Shown one piece after another: positions 11,751 to 22,449 of a stretch of 64,000 nt of DNA; positions within the stretch are counted from its first letter, which is position 1; each line of letters opens with the position of its first letter. Origin of the DNA: Chlorocebus sabaeus (taxonomy: Eukaryota; Chordata; Mammalia; Primates; Cercopithecidae); contig NC_132912.1 of the NCBI RefSeq assembly GCF_047675955.1, forward strand, positions 79,198,382 through 79,262,381. Reading direction: 5' to 3'. The notes under the pieces are model-generated. The model had not been told where the DNA came from and searched no databases. It saw nothing but the letters and a program-made list of their open reading frames with translations. The position numbers were made by a program, and so were the translations under genes.

Positions 11751-13845
11751 CACCCACAGCCAATATCACAGTGAATAGGCAAAAACTGGATGCATTCCCT
11801 TTGAAAACTGGCACAAGACAGGGATGCCCTCTCTCACCACTTCTCTTCAACATAGTATTGGAAAATCTTGCCAGGGCAATCAGGCAAGAGAAAGAAAGAG
11901 AAGGTATTTACATAGGAAGAGAGAAAGTCAAATTGTCTTTGTTTGCAGATGACATGATTGCATATTTAGAAAACCCCATTGTCTCAGCCAAAAATCTCCT
12001 TAAGCTTATAAGCAACTTCAGCAAAGTCTCAGGATACAAATTCAATGTGCAAAAATCACAGGCATTCCTATACACCAATAATAGACAACCAGAAAGTCAA
12101 ATCATGGGTGAACTCTCATTCACAACTGCTACAAAGAGAAAAAAATACCTAGGAATACAACTTACAAGGAATTTGAAGGACCTCTTCAAGGAGAACAACA
12201 GACCACTGCTCAAGGAAATAAGAGAGGACACAAACAAATGGAAACACGTTCCATGCTCATGAATCAATATTGTGAAAATGGCCATACTGCCCAAAGTAAT
12301 TTATAGACTCAATGCTATACCCATCAAACTACCATTGATTTCCTTCACAGAATTAGAAAAAAACTACTTTAAACTTCATTTGACACCAAAAAAGAGACTG
12401 TATAGCCAACACAATCCTAAGCAAAAAGAACAAAGCTGGAGGCATCACGCTACCTGACTTCAAAATATACTACCAGGCTACAGTAACCAAAACAGCATGG
12501 TACTGATACCAAAACAGACATATAGACCAATGGAACAAAACAGAGGCCTCAGAAATAACGCCACACATCTACAACCATCTGATCTTTGACAAACCTGACA
12601 AAAGCAAGCAATGGGGAAAGAATTTCCTATTTAATCAATGCTGTTGGGAAAACTGGCTAGCCATATGTAGAAAACTGAAACAGGACTCCTTCCTTACACC
12701 TTATACAAAAATCAACTCAAGATAAATTAAAGGCTTAAACATAAGACCTAAAATCATGAAAATCCTAGAAGGAAACTTAGGCAATACCATTCAGGACATA
12801 GGCATGGGCAAAGACTTCATGACTCAAACACCAAAAGCCATGGCAGCAAAAGCCAAAATTGACAAATGGGATCTAACTAAACTAAAGAGCTTCTGCATAG
12901 CAAAAGAAACTATCATCAGAGTGAACAGGCAACCTATAGAATGGGAGAAATTTTTGCAATCTGTCCATCTGACAAGGGGTAATATCCAGAATATATAAGG
13001 AACTTAAACAAAGTAACAAGAAAAAAACAAACAACCCCATCAAAAAGTGGGTGAAGGATATGAACAGACACTTCTCAAAAGAAGACATTTATGTGGCCAA
13101 CAAACATATGAAAAAAAACTCATCATCACTGGTCATTAGAGAAATACAAATCAAAACCACAATGAAATATCATCTCACACCAGTAAGAATGGTGATCACG
13201 AAAATGTCAAGAAACAACAGAGGCTGGAGAGGATGTGGAGAAATAGGAAAGCTTTTACAGTGTTGATGAGAGTGTAAATTAGTTCAACCATTGTGGAAGA
13301 CAGTGTGGCAATTCCTCATTAGGATCTAAAACCAGAAATACTATTTGATCCAGCAATCCTATTACTGAGTTTATACCCAAAGGATTATACATCATTCTAC
13401 TATAAAGACACATGCACATGTATGTTTATTGCAGCACTATTCACAATAGAAGGACTTGGAATAAACCCAAATGCCCATCAATGATAGATAAGATAAAGAA
13501 AATGTGGCACATATACACCACAGAATATTATGTAGCCATAAAAAAGGATGAGTTCATGCCCTTTGCAGGGACATGGATGAAGCTGGAAACTATAATTCTC
13601 AGCAAACTAACACCACATGTTCTCACTCATAAGTGGGAGTTGAACAAGGAGAACATATGGACACAGGGAGGGGAACATCACACACTGGTGTGTCGGGGGT
13701 TGGGGGGCTAGGGGAGGGATAGCATTAGGAGAAATACCTAATTTAGACGACGGGTTGATGGGTACAGCAAACCACCATAGTACGTGTAAACCTATGTAAT
13801 AAACCTGCATGTTCTGCACGTGTATCCCAGAATTGAAAGTATAAA

Positions 13846-13880
<35 letters not shown>
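13846..13880. repeat. (AAT)n tail of the truncated L1
   Basis: About a dozen AAT/ATA units following 'gaattgaaagtataaa'. It represents an A-rich L1 tail turned into a trinucleotide microsatellite. Confidence 0.9.
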
Positions 13881-13883
<3 letters not shown>

Positions 13884-13986
13884 GGACCTATACACTGCTA
13901 GGAGAAGGCTGCATATTAGAATTGTTTTCTCTCACTGCCAGCATATAAAGGGAAACCTGGTCAACTACACAATTCCCACGGTCCAT

Positions 13987-14092
13987 CATATATATATATT
14001 ATGTATATATGTAATGTATAATATATCTATATATTATATATATGAATATGTAATACATGTGTATATATAATATATATGTGTGCATATATATT
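13987..14092. repeat. TA-rich low-complexity tract
   Basis: About 105 bp of TA dinucleotides broken by TG/AT steps. It contains several perfect self-complementary runs of 8 to 14 bp, so it can extrude hairpins or cruciforms. Confidence 0.85.
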
Positions 14093-14099
14093 AAAAACC

Positions 14100-15000
14100 C
14101 ATTACTCAGAAGAGGTATACTAGTGTTCTTAGCACTAAGACAGACAGGATCCCTCTCACTGGGCCTGGAGACGTTTATTGAATAGCACTCTTAACATCAT
14201 TCATACAATAAATCCAGCGATGAGTTTCATGAGATGACAGGAGGTTGTAGGGTCACTTGTGGAAAGCACGTTTATTAATGGTGAGGTGCCCTTTTTTGGG
14301 CTGATTTACTTCTCTCACGAATACTTCTAAAGTAATCAAAATGTCAAATTAACAAGAACTTTACACATTATCCTGACATCTTTTTTTTCTGATTCTCTGG
14401 AATCTCCATTAAACTCCATTTGACACTCTATAAATCTCATGACAAGTTTACTCATTTTTGACTATACTTCCTTTTTCAGGCTTTAAAAAACTCCTGATTG
14501 TGCCTAGTTTCCTGAAATGACAGTATTGAACCATCGTAGGGTCACGGTGGTTTCTGTTACTAACTTAATAGCGATTTATGTAACTTTATTTCCCCAGTTT
14601 GCTCGATTGCTTATATTCTGTAAGGCTCAGGGCACTTTATAAATTAATAATTTTTTAAAAGGCTGTGATAATAGTTGCAAAACCAGCAAAACCTGCAGTG
14701 GGCAGATTTCACTTTCTGTTCCAAATTGCTAGCACAGGTCTATTAGCAACCAGGACAATGGTGAGGATTATAATGGCTGTTTTTTGCATTACCCTTTTAA
14801 AAGAAAATTCGGCAGAGTCAGTCCCACTGAAACTTCTAGTTCCTGTTGTAATTCAGAAAGTACTGATATTTATTGTTATTATTATTATTATCATTACAAA
14901 TAGTGAAAGTAAGGATGCATAAGTAAAGTCTGCCTTAGGGGCAGCCCGAAGCTATATTCCAGCAAGTTACTGTGCTACAGTATTATGAGAATTTTTATCC
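14100..15000. other. Unassigned sequence, no gene seen
   Basis: No repeat family recognised. A short (ATT)n run at 14873-14892 and an 85-codon plus-strand frame (14665-14922) are present. The frame's C-terminus is just that ATT repeat read as isoleucines. Confidence 0.45.
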
Positions 15001-15004
15001 ATCA

Positions 15005-15292
15005 TCAATAAAAAATGAGCATAGCAGTTATTATGGCAGTTGCCACAGTCAAGACTGTTTCTGCTATTACATCTCCTAGTAAAAGGGTGATACACTGTCC
15101 ATTATAAGATGGCAACTCATCCACCTTTCCAGTATTAAAGTATAATGTACAATCTTTACATGGATTCTTCCCTCGTGAAGTCACATTTCCATGAACTTGG
15201 GGGCAAGGACACAATGGGGATAAATTAACTGTGGGCCGAAAGTAAAGTAAATTACATTTCTTTATAAACCAATAGCACAGAGATACCGCCAT
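15005..15292 (-). other. Unassigned 95-codon antisense frame with protein-like features
   Basis: I do not recognise this frame. Its middle holds four cysteines in a C-x-C then C-x2-C layout ('CPCPQVHGNV' and 'NPCKDC'). A 27-residue hydrophobic C-terminal segment follows another cysteine and contains one Asp and one Glu ('LLLGDVIAET'). Two stop codons follow. No upstream exon, signal peptide or promoter was found. It overlaps no recognised repeat. It could be a chance frame, part of an unrecognised ancient repeat or a pseudogene fragment. Confidence 0.15.
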
Positions 15293-15624
15293 TTCTTTTT
15301 TGGAAAGGAATGCAGTTAAAATAAAAAGGATAAAATACTATTTTACCGTGCAGGCCTATGCCCACCAGTGGTGGAATTATGCCAGACCAACACCCTTGAT
15401 GCTCCACTGGGCACACTGGAATCACAAAAAGAGCACGAACATCTCTATGCCCCGGGCTTTCCAGCACCAGGCCCATGAATATGGTGTCTGAGCTAACTGG
15501 ACACTGTGGTCATCTTTCTGGCAGCATGACGGTTGGACTTAGATTATCAGAATAAGGATGTCCTCATTCTCATAATCTGCTTTTTCTGCTTTTTTTTTTT
15601 CTTCCCCTACAGCCTATTTCATTT

Positions 15625-15935
15625 TATCTTTTCTTTCAGAGACAGGGTCTTACTCTGTCACTCATACTGGAGTGCAGTGACTTGATCATAGCTCACTGCA
15701 ATCTTGAATTCCTGGATTCAAGTGATCCTCCCTCCTCAGCCTTCCAAGCAGCTAAGACTATAGTGTGCACCACCATGCCCGGCTGCTAAAAATAATAATA
15801 ACAATAAGATTAAATATGGTGTCTTGCTACATTGCTCAAGCTGGTTTTGAACTCTTGGTCTCAAGTGATCAGCCTCCAGAGCCTCAAGTAATCATGCTGG
15901 GATTATAGGCATGAGACACTGTGCCTAGTTCTTGT
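15625..15935 (-). mobile_element. AluJ-like SINE, antisense
   Basis: Reverse Alu: 'cagagacagggtcttactct' near 15638, 'ctcactgcaatcttgaattc' near 15692, central linker diverged to 'taaaaataataataacaata', right end 'gggattataggcatgagaca'. The divergence and missing young-Alu diagnostic bases suggest the J class. A pyrimidine-rich tract with 'ctacag' lies just left, at 15588-15612. Confidence 0.85.
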
Positions 15936-16270
15936 CCTAGTTCACATTTTTTTTTACCGCACCACTCTTGCTTATGATGATCAAAGTGACAGAAAAACTC
16001 ATGGGTAACTCACTAAAGAATATGTATGGGGAAGTTTAAAATGCCCAAGATTTAGAACAGAAGACCCCAGTTCAAATACTGCTTCTTCAACTTCTTAGGG
16101 CAAATTTATTTTCTTTCTTATTTTAGAGAGTTTGTAGGGGTCTAATCAGCTCAAAATGTTTTTCACTTCTATGGGAAGCTAGCTGTCTTCTTTGCTACTT
16201 ACCCATAGCAAACTGGACTTTACCAATCAGATTTTCTCCCCCAGGCAAGGTTAATAAAAGGTAAGCTGTG

Positions 16271-16583
16271 GACCGGGCGTGGTGGCTCACGCCTGTAATC
16301 CCAGCACTTTGGAAGACCGAGGCAGGTGGATCACCTGTGGTCAGGAGTTCGAGACCAGTCTGGCCAACGTGGTGAAACCCCGTCTTTACTAAAAATACAA
16401 AAAAAAAAAAAATGGCCGGGCATGGTGACAGGCACCTGTAATCCCAGCTACTGGGGAGACTGAGGCAGGGGAATCACTTGTACCTGGGAGGCAGAGGTTG
16501 CAGTGAGCCAATGAGCCAAGATTGCATCATTGTACTCCAGCTTGGGCAAGAAGAGTGAAACTCCATCTTAAAAAAAAAAAAAA
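16271..16583 (+). mobile_element. AluS-like SINE, sense
   Basis: Full dimeric Alu starting 'gaccgggcgtggtggctcac' with the middle A-rich linker at about 16398-16412 and a terminal A tail at about 16570-16583. The left-arm 'gatcacctgtggtcaggag' is AluS-like. A small duplication 'gagccaatgagcca' sits in the right arm. Confidence 0.93.
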
Positions 16584-17049
16584 AGTGACCTATGAAAAGC
16601 TGTATTCTTCCACATGCATAAAGGAACAGAAAAAGTTAATTTGCAGGGAGAAAACAATGTGGTAGAAAGGAAGAGAAAAGCAAATATGAGAAAGGGAAAC
16701 TGAGTCGATGCATTCCTAAGCTATCTTGGGGTAGGAGAGAGAATCAACTTGTCAGCTTTCTTACCTCACCACTCCATTTAAGTCCTGCCTGTGGCTTGGC
16801 TATCCACCTACTCTCTGATTCTGTGAGATAGCCAATGTTATATTGCTGGAGTTCTTTCTATTGCTTTTCTAGATTTTGTGAGTTTTTATTACCTGCAATC
16901 ACGAGAGTTCTAAGACACTCTTTGAAGTCTTGGTTTTCAATGGACTAACAATTTCTGAGCCACTGAAATTATAAATAGGTCATGGTGTCTAGTGAGGGGA
17001 AAGTGAGCTCATGGACAATGATGTGCCATTGTTAACCACTTACAAGCTC

Positions 17050-18330
17050 ATACATGTGGTCAACAAATGTTTACTGGGCATCAACTACCTGTCTGACACT
17101 GCCTTAGATGTGTGAATAGAGCACTAAACAAAACAAAGTCATTGCCAAAGGGAATGCACATTCTGGGGGAGGGAAATAGAAAGTAAAACTTTTAAAAACA
17201 AGTAAATATATCATATGACAGGTGGCAAAAGGAAGCAAAAAATAGCATAAAGGCGACATGGAGTGATGGAGGAGAGGGGTTGTTATTTCAGGTAGATTGG
17301 GTAGAGAAAGTCTCAGTAATGCAACGGCATGTGAGACCTGAAGGAAATTAGGGAGCAAAATGGGACCCTTTGGAGAACAATGAACAGGAAAAGAAAGTAC
17401 AAAAGTCTTGAGGAAGGAGTGGACATGGCATATTTGAGGAACAGAAAGACCAGAGTGACATACTAGAAGATAAATTATAGAAGGGGTTGGTATAAAGACT
17501 TTTACTCCAGATGAGATGGGAAGCTGTTGGAGGCTTCTGAGCAGAAATGTGACATGATTTGACTTCCATTTTAGAAATACTGTTGGGGTGCTGTGTTAAG
17601 AATGCAGTAGAGGGGAATGGGTGCAATGGCTCATGCCTGTAATTCTAGCACTTTGGGAGGCCGAGGTGGAAGGATTGTTTGAGTGCAGGATTTGAGACCA
17701 ACATGGCCAACACAGCGAGACCCTGTCTCTATGAAAACTTTTAAAAATTAGCCAGGTGTACAGGCTTGTAGTCCTAGTTACTTGGGAGGCTGAAGTAGGA
17801 GGATCACTTGGGCTCAGGAGTTTGAGGTTACAGTGAACCATGATGGTGCCACTGCACTTCAGCCTAGGTAACAAAGTGAGACCTTGCCTCAAGAAAAAAA
17901 AAAAATACAGTAGAGGGGAAAGGAGAAGCAAGGAAGGCAGTTAGGAAGCCCCTGTGATGGTTTAGCTGAGAGATGGTCATGACTTGGACAAGAATCATGG
18001 TTAAAGAAAGATACAAAAATGCCAGGTTCTCCTGAAATGTTAAGGGAGAAGCTGTAAGGTTTGCTGATGGTTTAGAGATGAGTGTGAGAGAAGACAGGAG
18101 TCAACAAAGAGTAAAAGTCTGGGCCAAACAGAAAGATGGAGCTGTCATTGGTGAGATTGGGAAGATGATAGAAGTGGCAGTTATTTAAGTGGGGAAATTT
18201 AAGAGTTTCGTATTGGATATGGTAAATTTCAAACAACTACCAGACATGTAAGTAGAAAAGTCCCTTAAGAATTTGGATATACGAATCTGGAGGCTTGGAG
18301 AGAGCTCTAGACCGGAGATCTAGTTTACAT
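17050..18330 (-). mobile_element. Long antisense L2 LINE copy, split by an Alu
   Basis: Follows the reversed L2 consensus for nearly 1 kb outside the Alu. Landmarks are 'aacaaatgtttactgggcat' (17060), 'agatgagatgggaagctgtt' (17508), 'gcagaaatgtgacatgattt' (17540), then after the Alu 'aggtttgctgatggtttaga' (18057) and a 'ggatatacgaatctggaggc' block (18275). No coding frame remains. One of the longer L2 fossils in the window. Confidence 0.85.
17618..17903 (+). mobile_element. AluJ-like SINE, sense, inserted in L2
   Basis: Dimeric Alu with J-like changes ('gcgagaccctgtctctatga', 'cacttgggctcaggag') and a short A tail. It is flanked by a 17-bp target-site duplication at 17601-17617 and 17904-17920, identical except for one base (aatGcag versus aatAcag). 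The duplication proves insertion into the L2. Confidence 0.95.
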
Positions 18331-18339
18331 TCCTGTCTT

Positions 18340-19415
18340 TCTCATTCAGAGGAGCATCCCATTTGGGACTGCTAGAAGATCAATTTTTTTTTAGTCAGTG
18401 AGATTAAGAATTAAGGAGATTACAGATGGTGTAATACTTTAAGATCAAAGTGTTTGGAAGGGAAGCAAGAGAATTTTTAAAAGCCTGGCTGACTTTCTTA
18501 GCTTTCTGTAATTAGTTTGGGTCAACATATCTTTTATCTTTGAACAAAATACCATTGGCAGTAAAACGTCTCATATCTACAAATAAATTTATTAGAAACA
18601 CTTGGAATTTCTAAGTCAGAAAATATATAGAGAGATTACTGTGCTAATAATTAACAAATTATTCTTTCATGCATAAATTGTTGGATGAGCATATCGATGC
18701 TTGAATATTTATTAAGCACTGATCTTGTGCTGTTGAGCATAGCCTAATAAAGGCTAAGGCTAATAAAAATCAGTCTTTCATAAATAAATTAAAATAAAAT
18801 TAATTAATTGATTAATTACATTAGATTAAAAATTAATTTCTGCCTTCAATGGTTTTATAGGAAAGAGCTTAAAATCTGGCATATTACCAAGGTCAATTCA
18901 CGGCAAACTTGCAAAATCTGTCTTTGGTTCTTTTCTACCACCATATTGAAAATTTAACTTATCCCACAGCCCATCCACTTTCCCAAACAACCTGTAAACC
19001 AGAAAGGTTGTGTAGGAGGGTAGACCTTGAAAATTCACGCAAATAAAATGATCTTACTGCCAGTACATCTCAAATATTGGAATACAGCTGAGAACCATGA
19101 AGGCAATGCAGTTTGGTATAAACCGAAATAGAGCTGACTTCTTAATCCTACCCAGCATGTTACTTATCAACTGTGTCTTGTATGATATATTAATACTTAC
19201 AATAAGTGTATAAGGAATACTTCAATGCCTCATTGATGCAAGACAGTCAGTGATTATCTTACACCAAAGTCTCAGGCACTTCTATCTTCAGTCCTTCAGA
19301 CCTTCCTCAGTACTTCACACAACTTTATTTTTTAATCCTCACTTTAGTGGGGTTTTATGTACGCAACCTCCAAATATTTTAATGTATAATTGTCACATGT
19401 GGCACTTGTGAACCA
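18340..19415. other. Unassigned sequence, no gene seen
   Basis: AT-rich DNA with a TTAATTAA-type patch at about 18785-18840. A weak resemblance to an antisense L2/MIR 3' end exists near 18700-18740 but is too short to call. Confidence 0.45.
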
Positions 19416-19419
19416 AGAA

Positions 19420-19835
19420 AACATTAATTGGACACCTACTGTGTGCCAGGTACACACTGGTGACACAAAGAACAAAATGCAGACATTCTCTTCAAGCAGA
19501 GAGAAGAAACCATGGAAATCTAATGTGTTATGAAAATTTCAAAGGTGTATCTTTGCATGAGATATTATGAGAATCCAGAAAAAGGCAATTATCAACCCAG
19601 GAGGGGCAGCAAGTCTTCCTTGGCAAGTATTAGAGGACAAGTAGGAGTTTATTAGGCCAAGAGAAAAGAAGGTTATAGGTAGCAAAAAAGATCATTTCAG
19701 TTACATGGAGAATAACAAAGAACAATGAGTCAGTTGCATAAGATTATGTGCTTTGGAATATAAATTTAAAGGTAGGAAGTCATGAGAGTTGCAACTGGGG
19801 ATAAATCAGAATCAAGTCATGGGGGATTCTGATAA
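19420..19835 (-). mobile_element. L2 LINE 3' end, antisense
   Basis: Starts with the reversed L2 terminus 'ggacacctactgtgtgccag' (19430) and 'acacactggtgacacaaaga', continues through 'agaggacaagtaggagttta' (19630) and fades near 19830. Ancient and non-coding. Confidence 0.7.
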
Positions 19836-19839
19836 CTTA

Positions 19840-22315
19840 ATTCTGCTCTTGCTATGGAGTCATTCTTCCCTAAGCCAACTCAGATCCTTTTGTGGGGGAA
19901 TGGAAATACGGCAGGATAAATAACTAAGTAGATGACTTTACACAACTACAAAAGTTTCTTCTTTTATGTTTTCCAGATGCCTGGGGAGAAATGATGCAAA
20001 AGGCAAGACAATAAATATTATGGAAATTTATTACTTAAGATATTGCTTGTTGTATATAAGTCATCAGAAATAATAATACATGCTACAAACATCTTTTAAG
20101 TGATTATTGGAGATTACAACCAGAAAGCATAAATTTTATGTCGATAACCTTTGGGGTCCCTTATAACAGTTTTAAAATTCTATAATTATGGCAGTGCTTT
20201 GAATTTTATTTCTGAGGAATTGCTAGAGGAGAAATAACTCTAAAGAAGGAATTAAGAACTCAGTCTCGGCTTGTGTTACAATATCTTTCTGTTGTTAGGA
20301 CTCACTTTATAGCAAACAATGAAGCTGCTTACCAAGGGTTTCTCAGAAATTATTTCAAATTTCAAGAAAGTACAATATAGGAATTGAGATTAGTCTGCTA
20401 AAAAGCTTATAAGAAATATACAAAATGTGAAATTATTGACTTAAGTAAACTAAACTTACTATAGGTAAATGAGGATAGATATATATGTAATATATAAATT
20501 ATACCTCATTAGTGCTTTTATGATGTGTGTCTGATTCTATGGCTAAAAAATGTATCCATTAACACACACATGTCTGGTCCTGGTACATTTTTCTTTTAAA
20601 AATTATTTCTCAAATCTTCTCATTATTGACATTGCTGACTTGTGCTATTTGAAAACTCTTTGTGGTCCAGGTTACTTATCATCATGTTGGATAAAAATAG
20701 GCAAATGGCATATGCTCCCTTTTAAGAAATACAGTTCTTGGCTTCATCTAACCTAAGTAACTGGCTAGTCATCCATAAAAGCAGAAGCTAATACGTCAGG
20801 GCCCATTAACATTGCCCCATGAAGTTGATCTCCTTAGCTGGTTGATTTCTCTCTTTCCAAGCCTAAGAATCGTAACGTATACTATGTGGTAAGTCACATT
20901 CAAATTTCCTTTTAACATTGATCCTGTAAGTAGTTAGATTAGGTTGCTAAAAGGTTAAATAATGGGCTGAAATCCTAGGCAGTTTTTCTGATACTGTTTC
21001 TTTGGGTTCATGCCTTGTCCCAGTTAGTTCTATCAATATTAAGAAGGAAGTTAGTTCCATCAAAATTAAGAAGGCAGACAACCAGTAGTAGGTATAGGTA
21101 TACATTCTCTTGTAGAAAGTACATTGTAACTTAAAAAAAAAAAATCTAACACTAAATTTGAAATGTTTGTTTTATGGAACACTAATTCCCAAAACAGTTC
21201 TTTCAAAAGTAAAGGAGAAATGGCTCCAAGGTCAATCTTTGCATATTGAATGACTGAAGTGTTGCATGGATGGCTCAATCAAGAAGACTCCCAAACATCA
21301 GCATATTAAAGGTTCTGAAACTTCCAGTTATAAATAAACCTGTTTCCCTTCATTTAACCAGAATTATGAAGCTTATCTGTCAAGAAATTACTTTTTTCTT
21401 ATGAAATATATCAATATTCTGTGGAATTTCACAAGTTTGGAAAATCTTATTGAAAGATATTTAATAAGAATTTTGGAATTCACAATGTTCAAAAAATGTA
21501 TTTATTTTATATATCTACAGTAAATCTCATTTCATAGATAATTTGGGCATCATGAATATTATTCCAAGATTAGCTTGTTCCAGTTGCAGAAGTAGAAGTG
21601 ATAATACAGTTTCTTTATTTCCATTCCAAATCATCTCATTGTTACCAGAGAATTCTTAATTGATTGCCCAAAGATATTCATTAATACTTTATCTGGAAGT
21701 ATAATATACTTTCTACCAGGTTTGGGATAGGAGGATATTTACAGTTTTCAATTTAATAACAATTAAATTGCCAAACATAAGCAAAGGGGAGCATAGTTTT
21801 CACTTTTCGCATATGCACAGTTCCAAAATTATAGCAATAACAGATAAAATATGCTAGGCATTTGAAATGTCATCATGAGGCTCACCAAGATAAACTCTTA
21901 TATAGAAAAGACATAGAATAGGAAAGCAAAGCAGTGAGCAAGACTGACTCCACAGGTTCAGATCGAGGTTGTTGCAGTCGTTGTTAGGGTGGTTTTAAAA
22001 AGTTCCACATGAAATTAAGACCAAAACAACAATCATTTGAAAACAGGGGTTGGGGTGCGTGGGTGGTTCCTGCTCATTAAAAAGCAAAATCAAAACCTGG
22101 AAAAACAAAACCAAAACCAGTGCTGCTGATTTACTTTCTGAAACTATGCTGTTACAGGGATATGGGAAGACAATGACATAACCTCAAATGAAAGAATACT
22201 TTCTGCATAGCAAGAGCAAGAATCTATAAAATGTAAACATTTGTAAATAATTTCCAAAGAAAATGAGACAGACTAAACCACCAACTGGAAGTGAAAAAAA
22301 TATAGTCATTGAAAT
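19840..22315. other. Unassigned AT-rich sequence, no gene seen
   Basis: No repeat family, gene or RNA recognised over about 2.5 kb. Short frames at 20550-20756 and 21066-21278 have no recognisable features. A possible but unsupported continuation of ancient L1 sequence begins towards the right end. Confidence 0.4.
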
Positions 22316-22316
22316 T

Positions 22317-22318
<2 letters not shown>

Positions 22319-22347
<29 letters not shown>
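22319..22347. repeat. (CA)n microsatellite
   Basis: About 14 perfect CA units ending in CGG. Dinucleotide runs of this length are normally polymorphic. Confidence 0.95.
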
Positions 22348-22449
22348 GGTGAAACAACTTTATAGTTGGAACGACTCTACAGAAAAAGAATTCATGCATT
22401 GGAAAATTATACTGGGGAATTCTCATAGAATGCATCACAAAGAGCAAAA

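Larger units (their letters stand above)
11450..13880 (+). mobile_element. 5'-truncated L1PA LINE-1 (ORF2 C-terminal part plus 3'UTR)
   Basis: Starts inside ORF2 at the point equivalent to about 38706 of the full-length copy in this window and runs through the 3'UTR to an (AAT)n-rich tail at 13846-13880. The reverse-transcriptase FADD motif is present at about 11945 and a 178-codon frame (11726-12262) survives. It ends where a short deletion relative to the full-length copy creates a stop near 12260. Many further stops and frameshifts follow, so it is dead. The 3'UTR ('gggttggggggctagggg') is of older L1PA type (around L1PA5-8, inferred). Flanks 11438-11449 and 13881-13892 match 10/12 and are the likely target-site duplication, as expected for target-primed reverse transcription. 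Confidence 0.92.

Noticed and set aside
15588..15612. Splice-acceptor-like polypyrimidine tract with 'ctacag'
   Set aside because: Adjacent to the T-rich side of an antisense Alu, a common source of cryptic acceptors. No exon or donor follows convincingly.
17596..17931. 111-codon minus-strand frame containing familiar protein-like text
   Set aside because: It is the antisense Alu translation seen in many false exons. The frame follows the Alu borders.
22319..22347. Poly-Val/Cys stretch in a minus-strand frame at the (CA)n
   Set aside because: Pure microsatellite translation.
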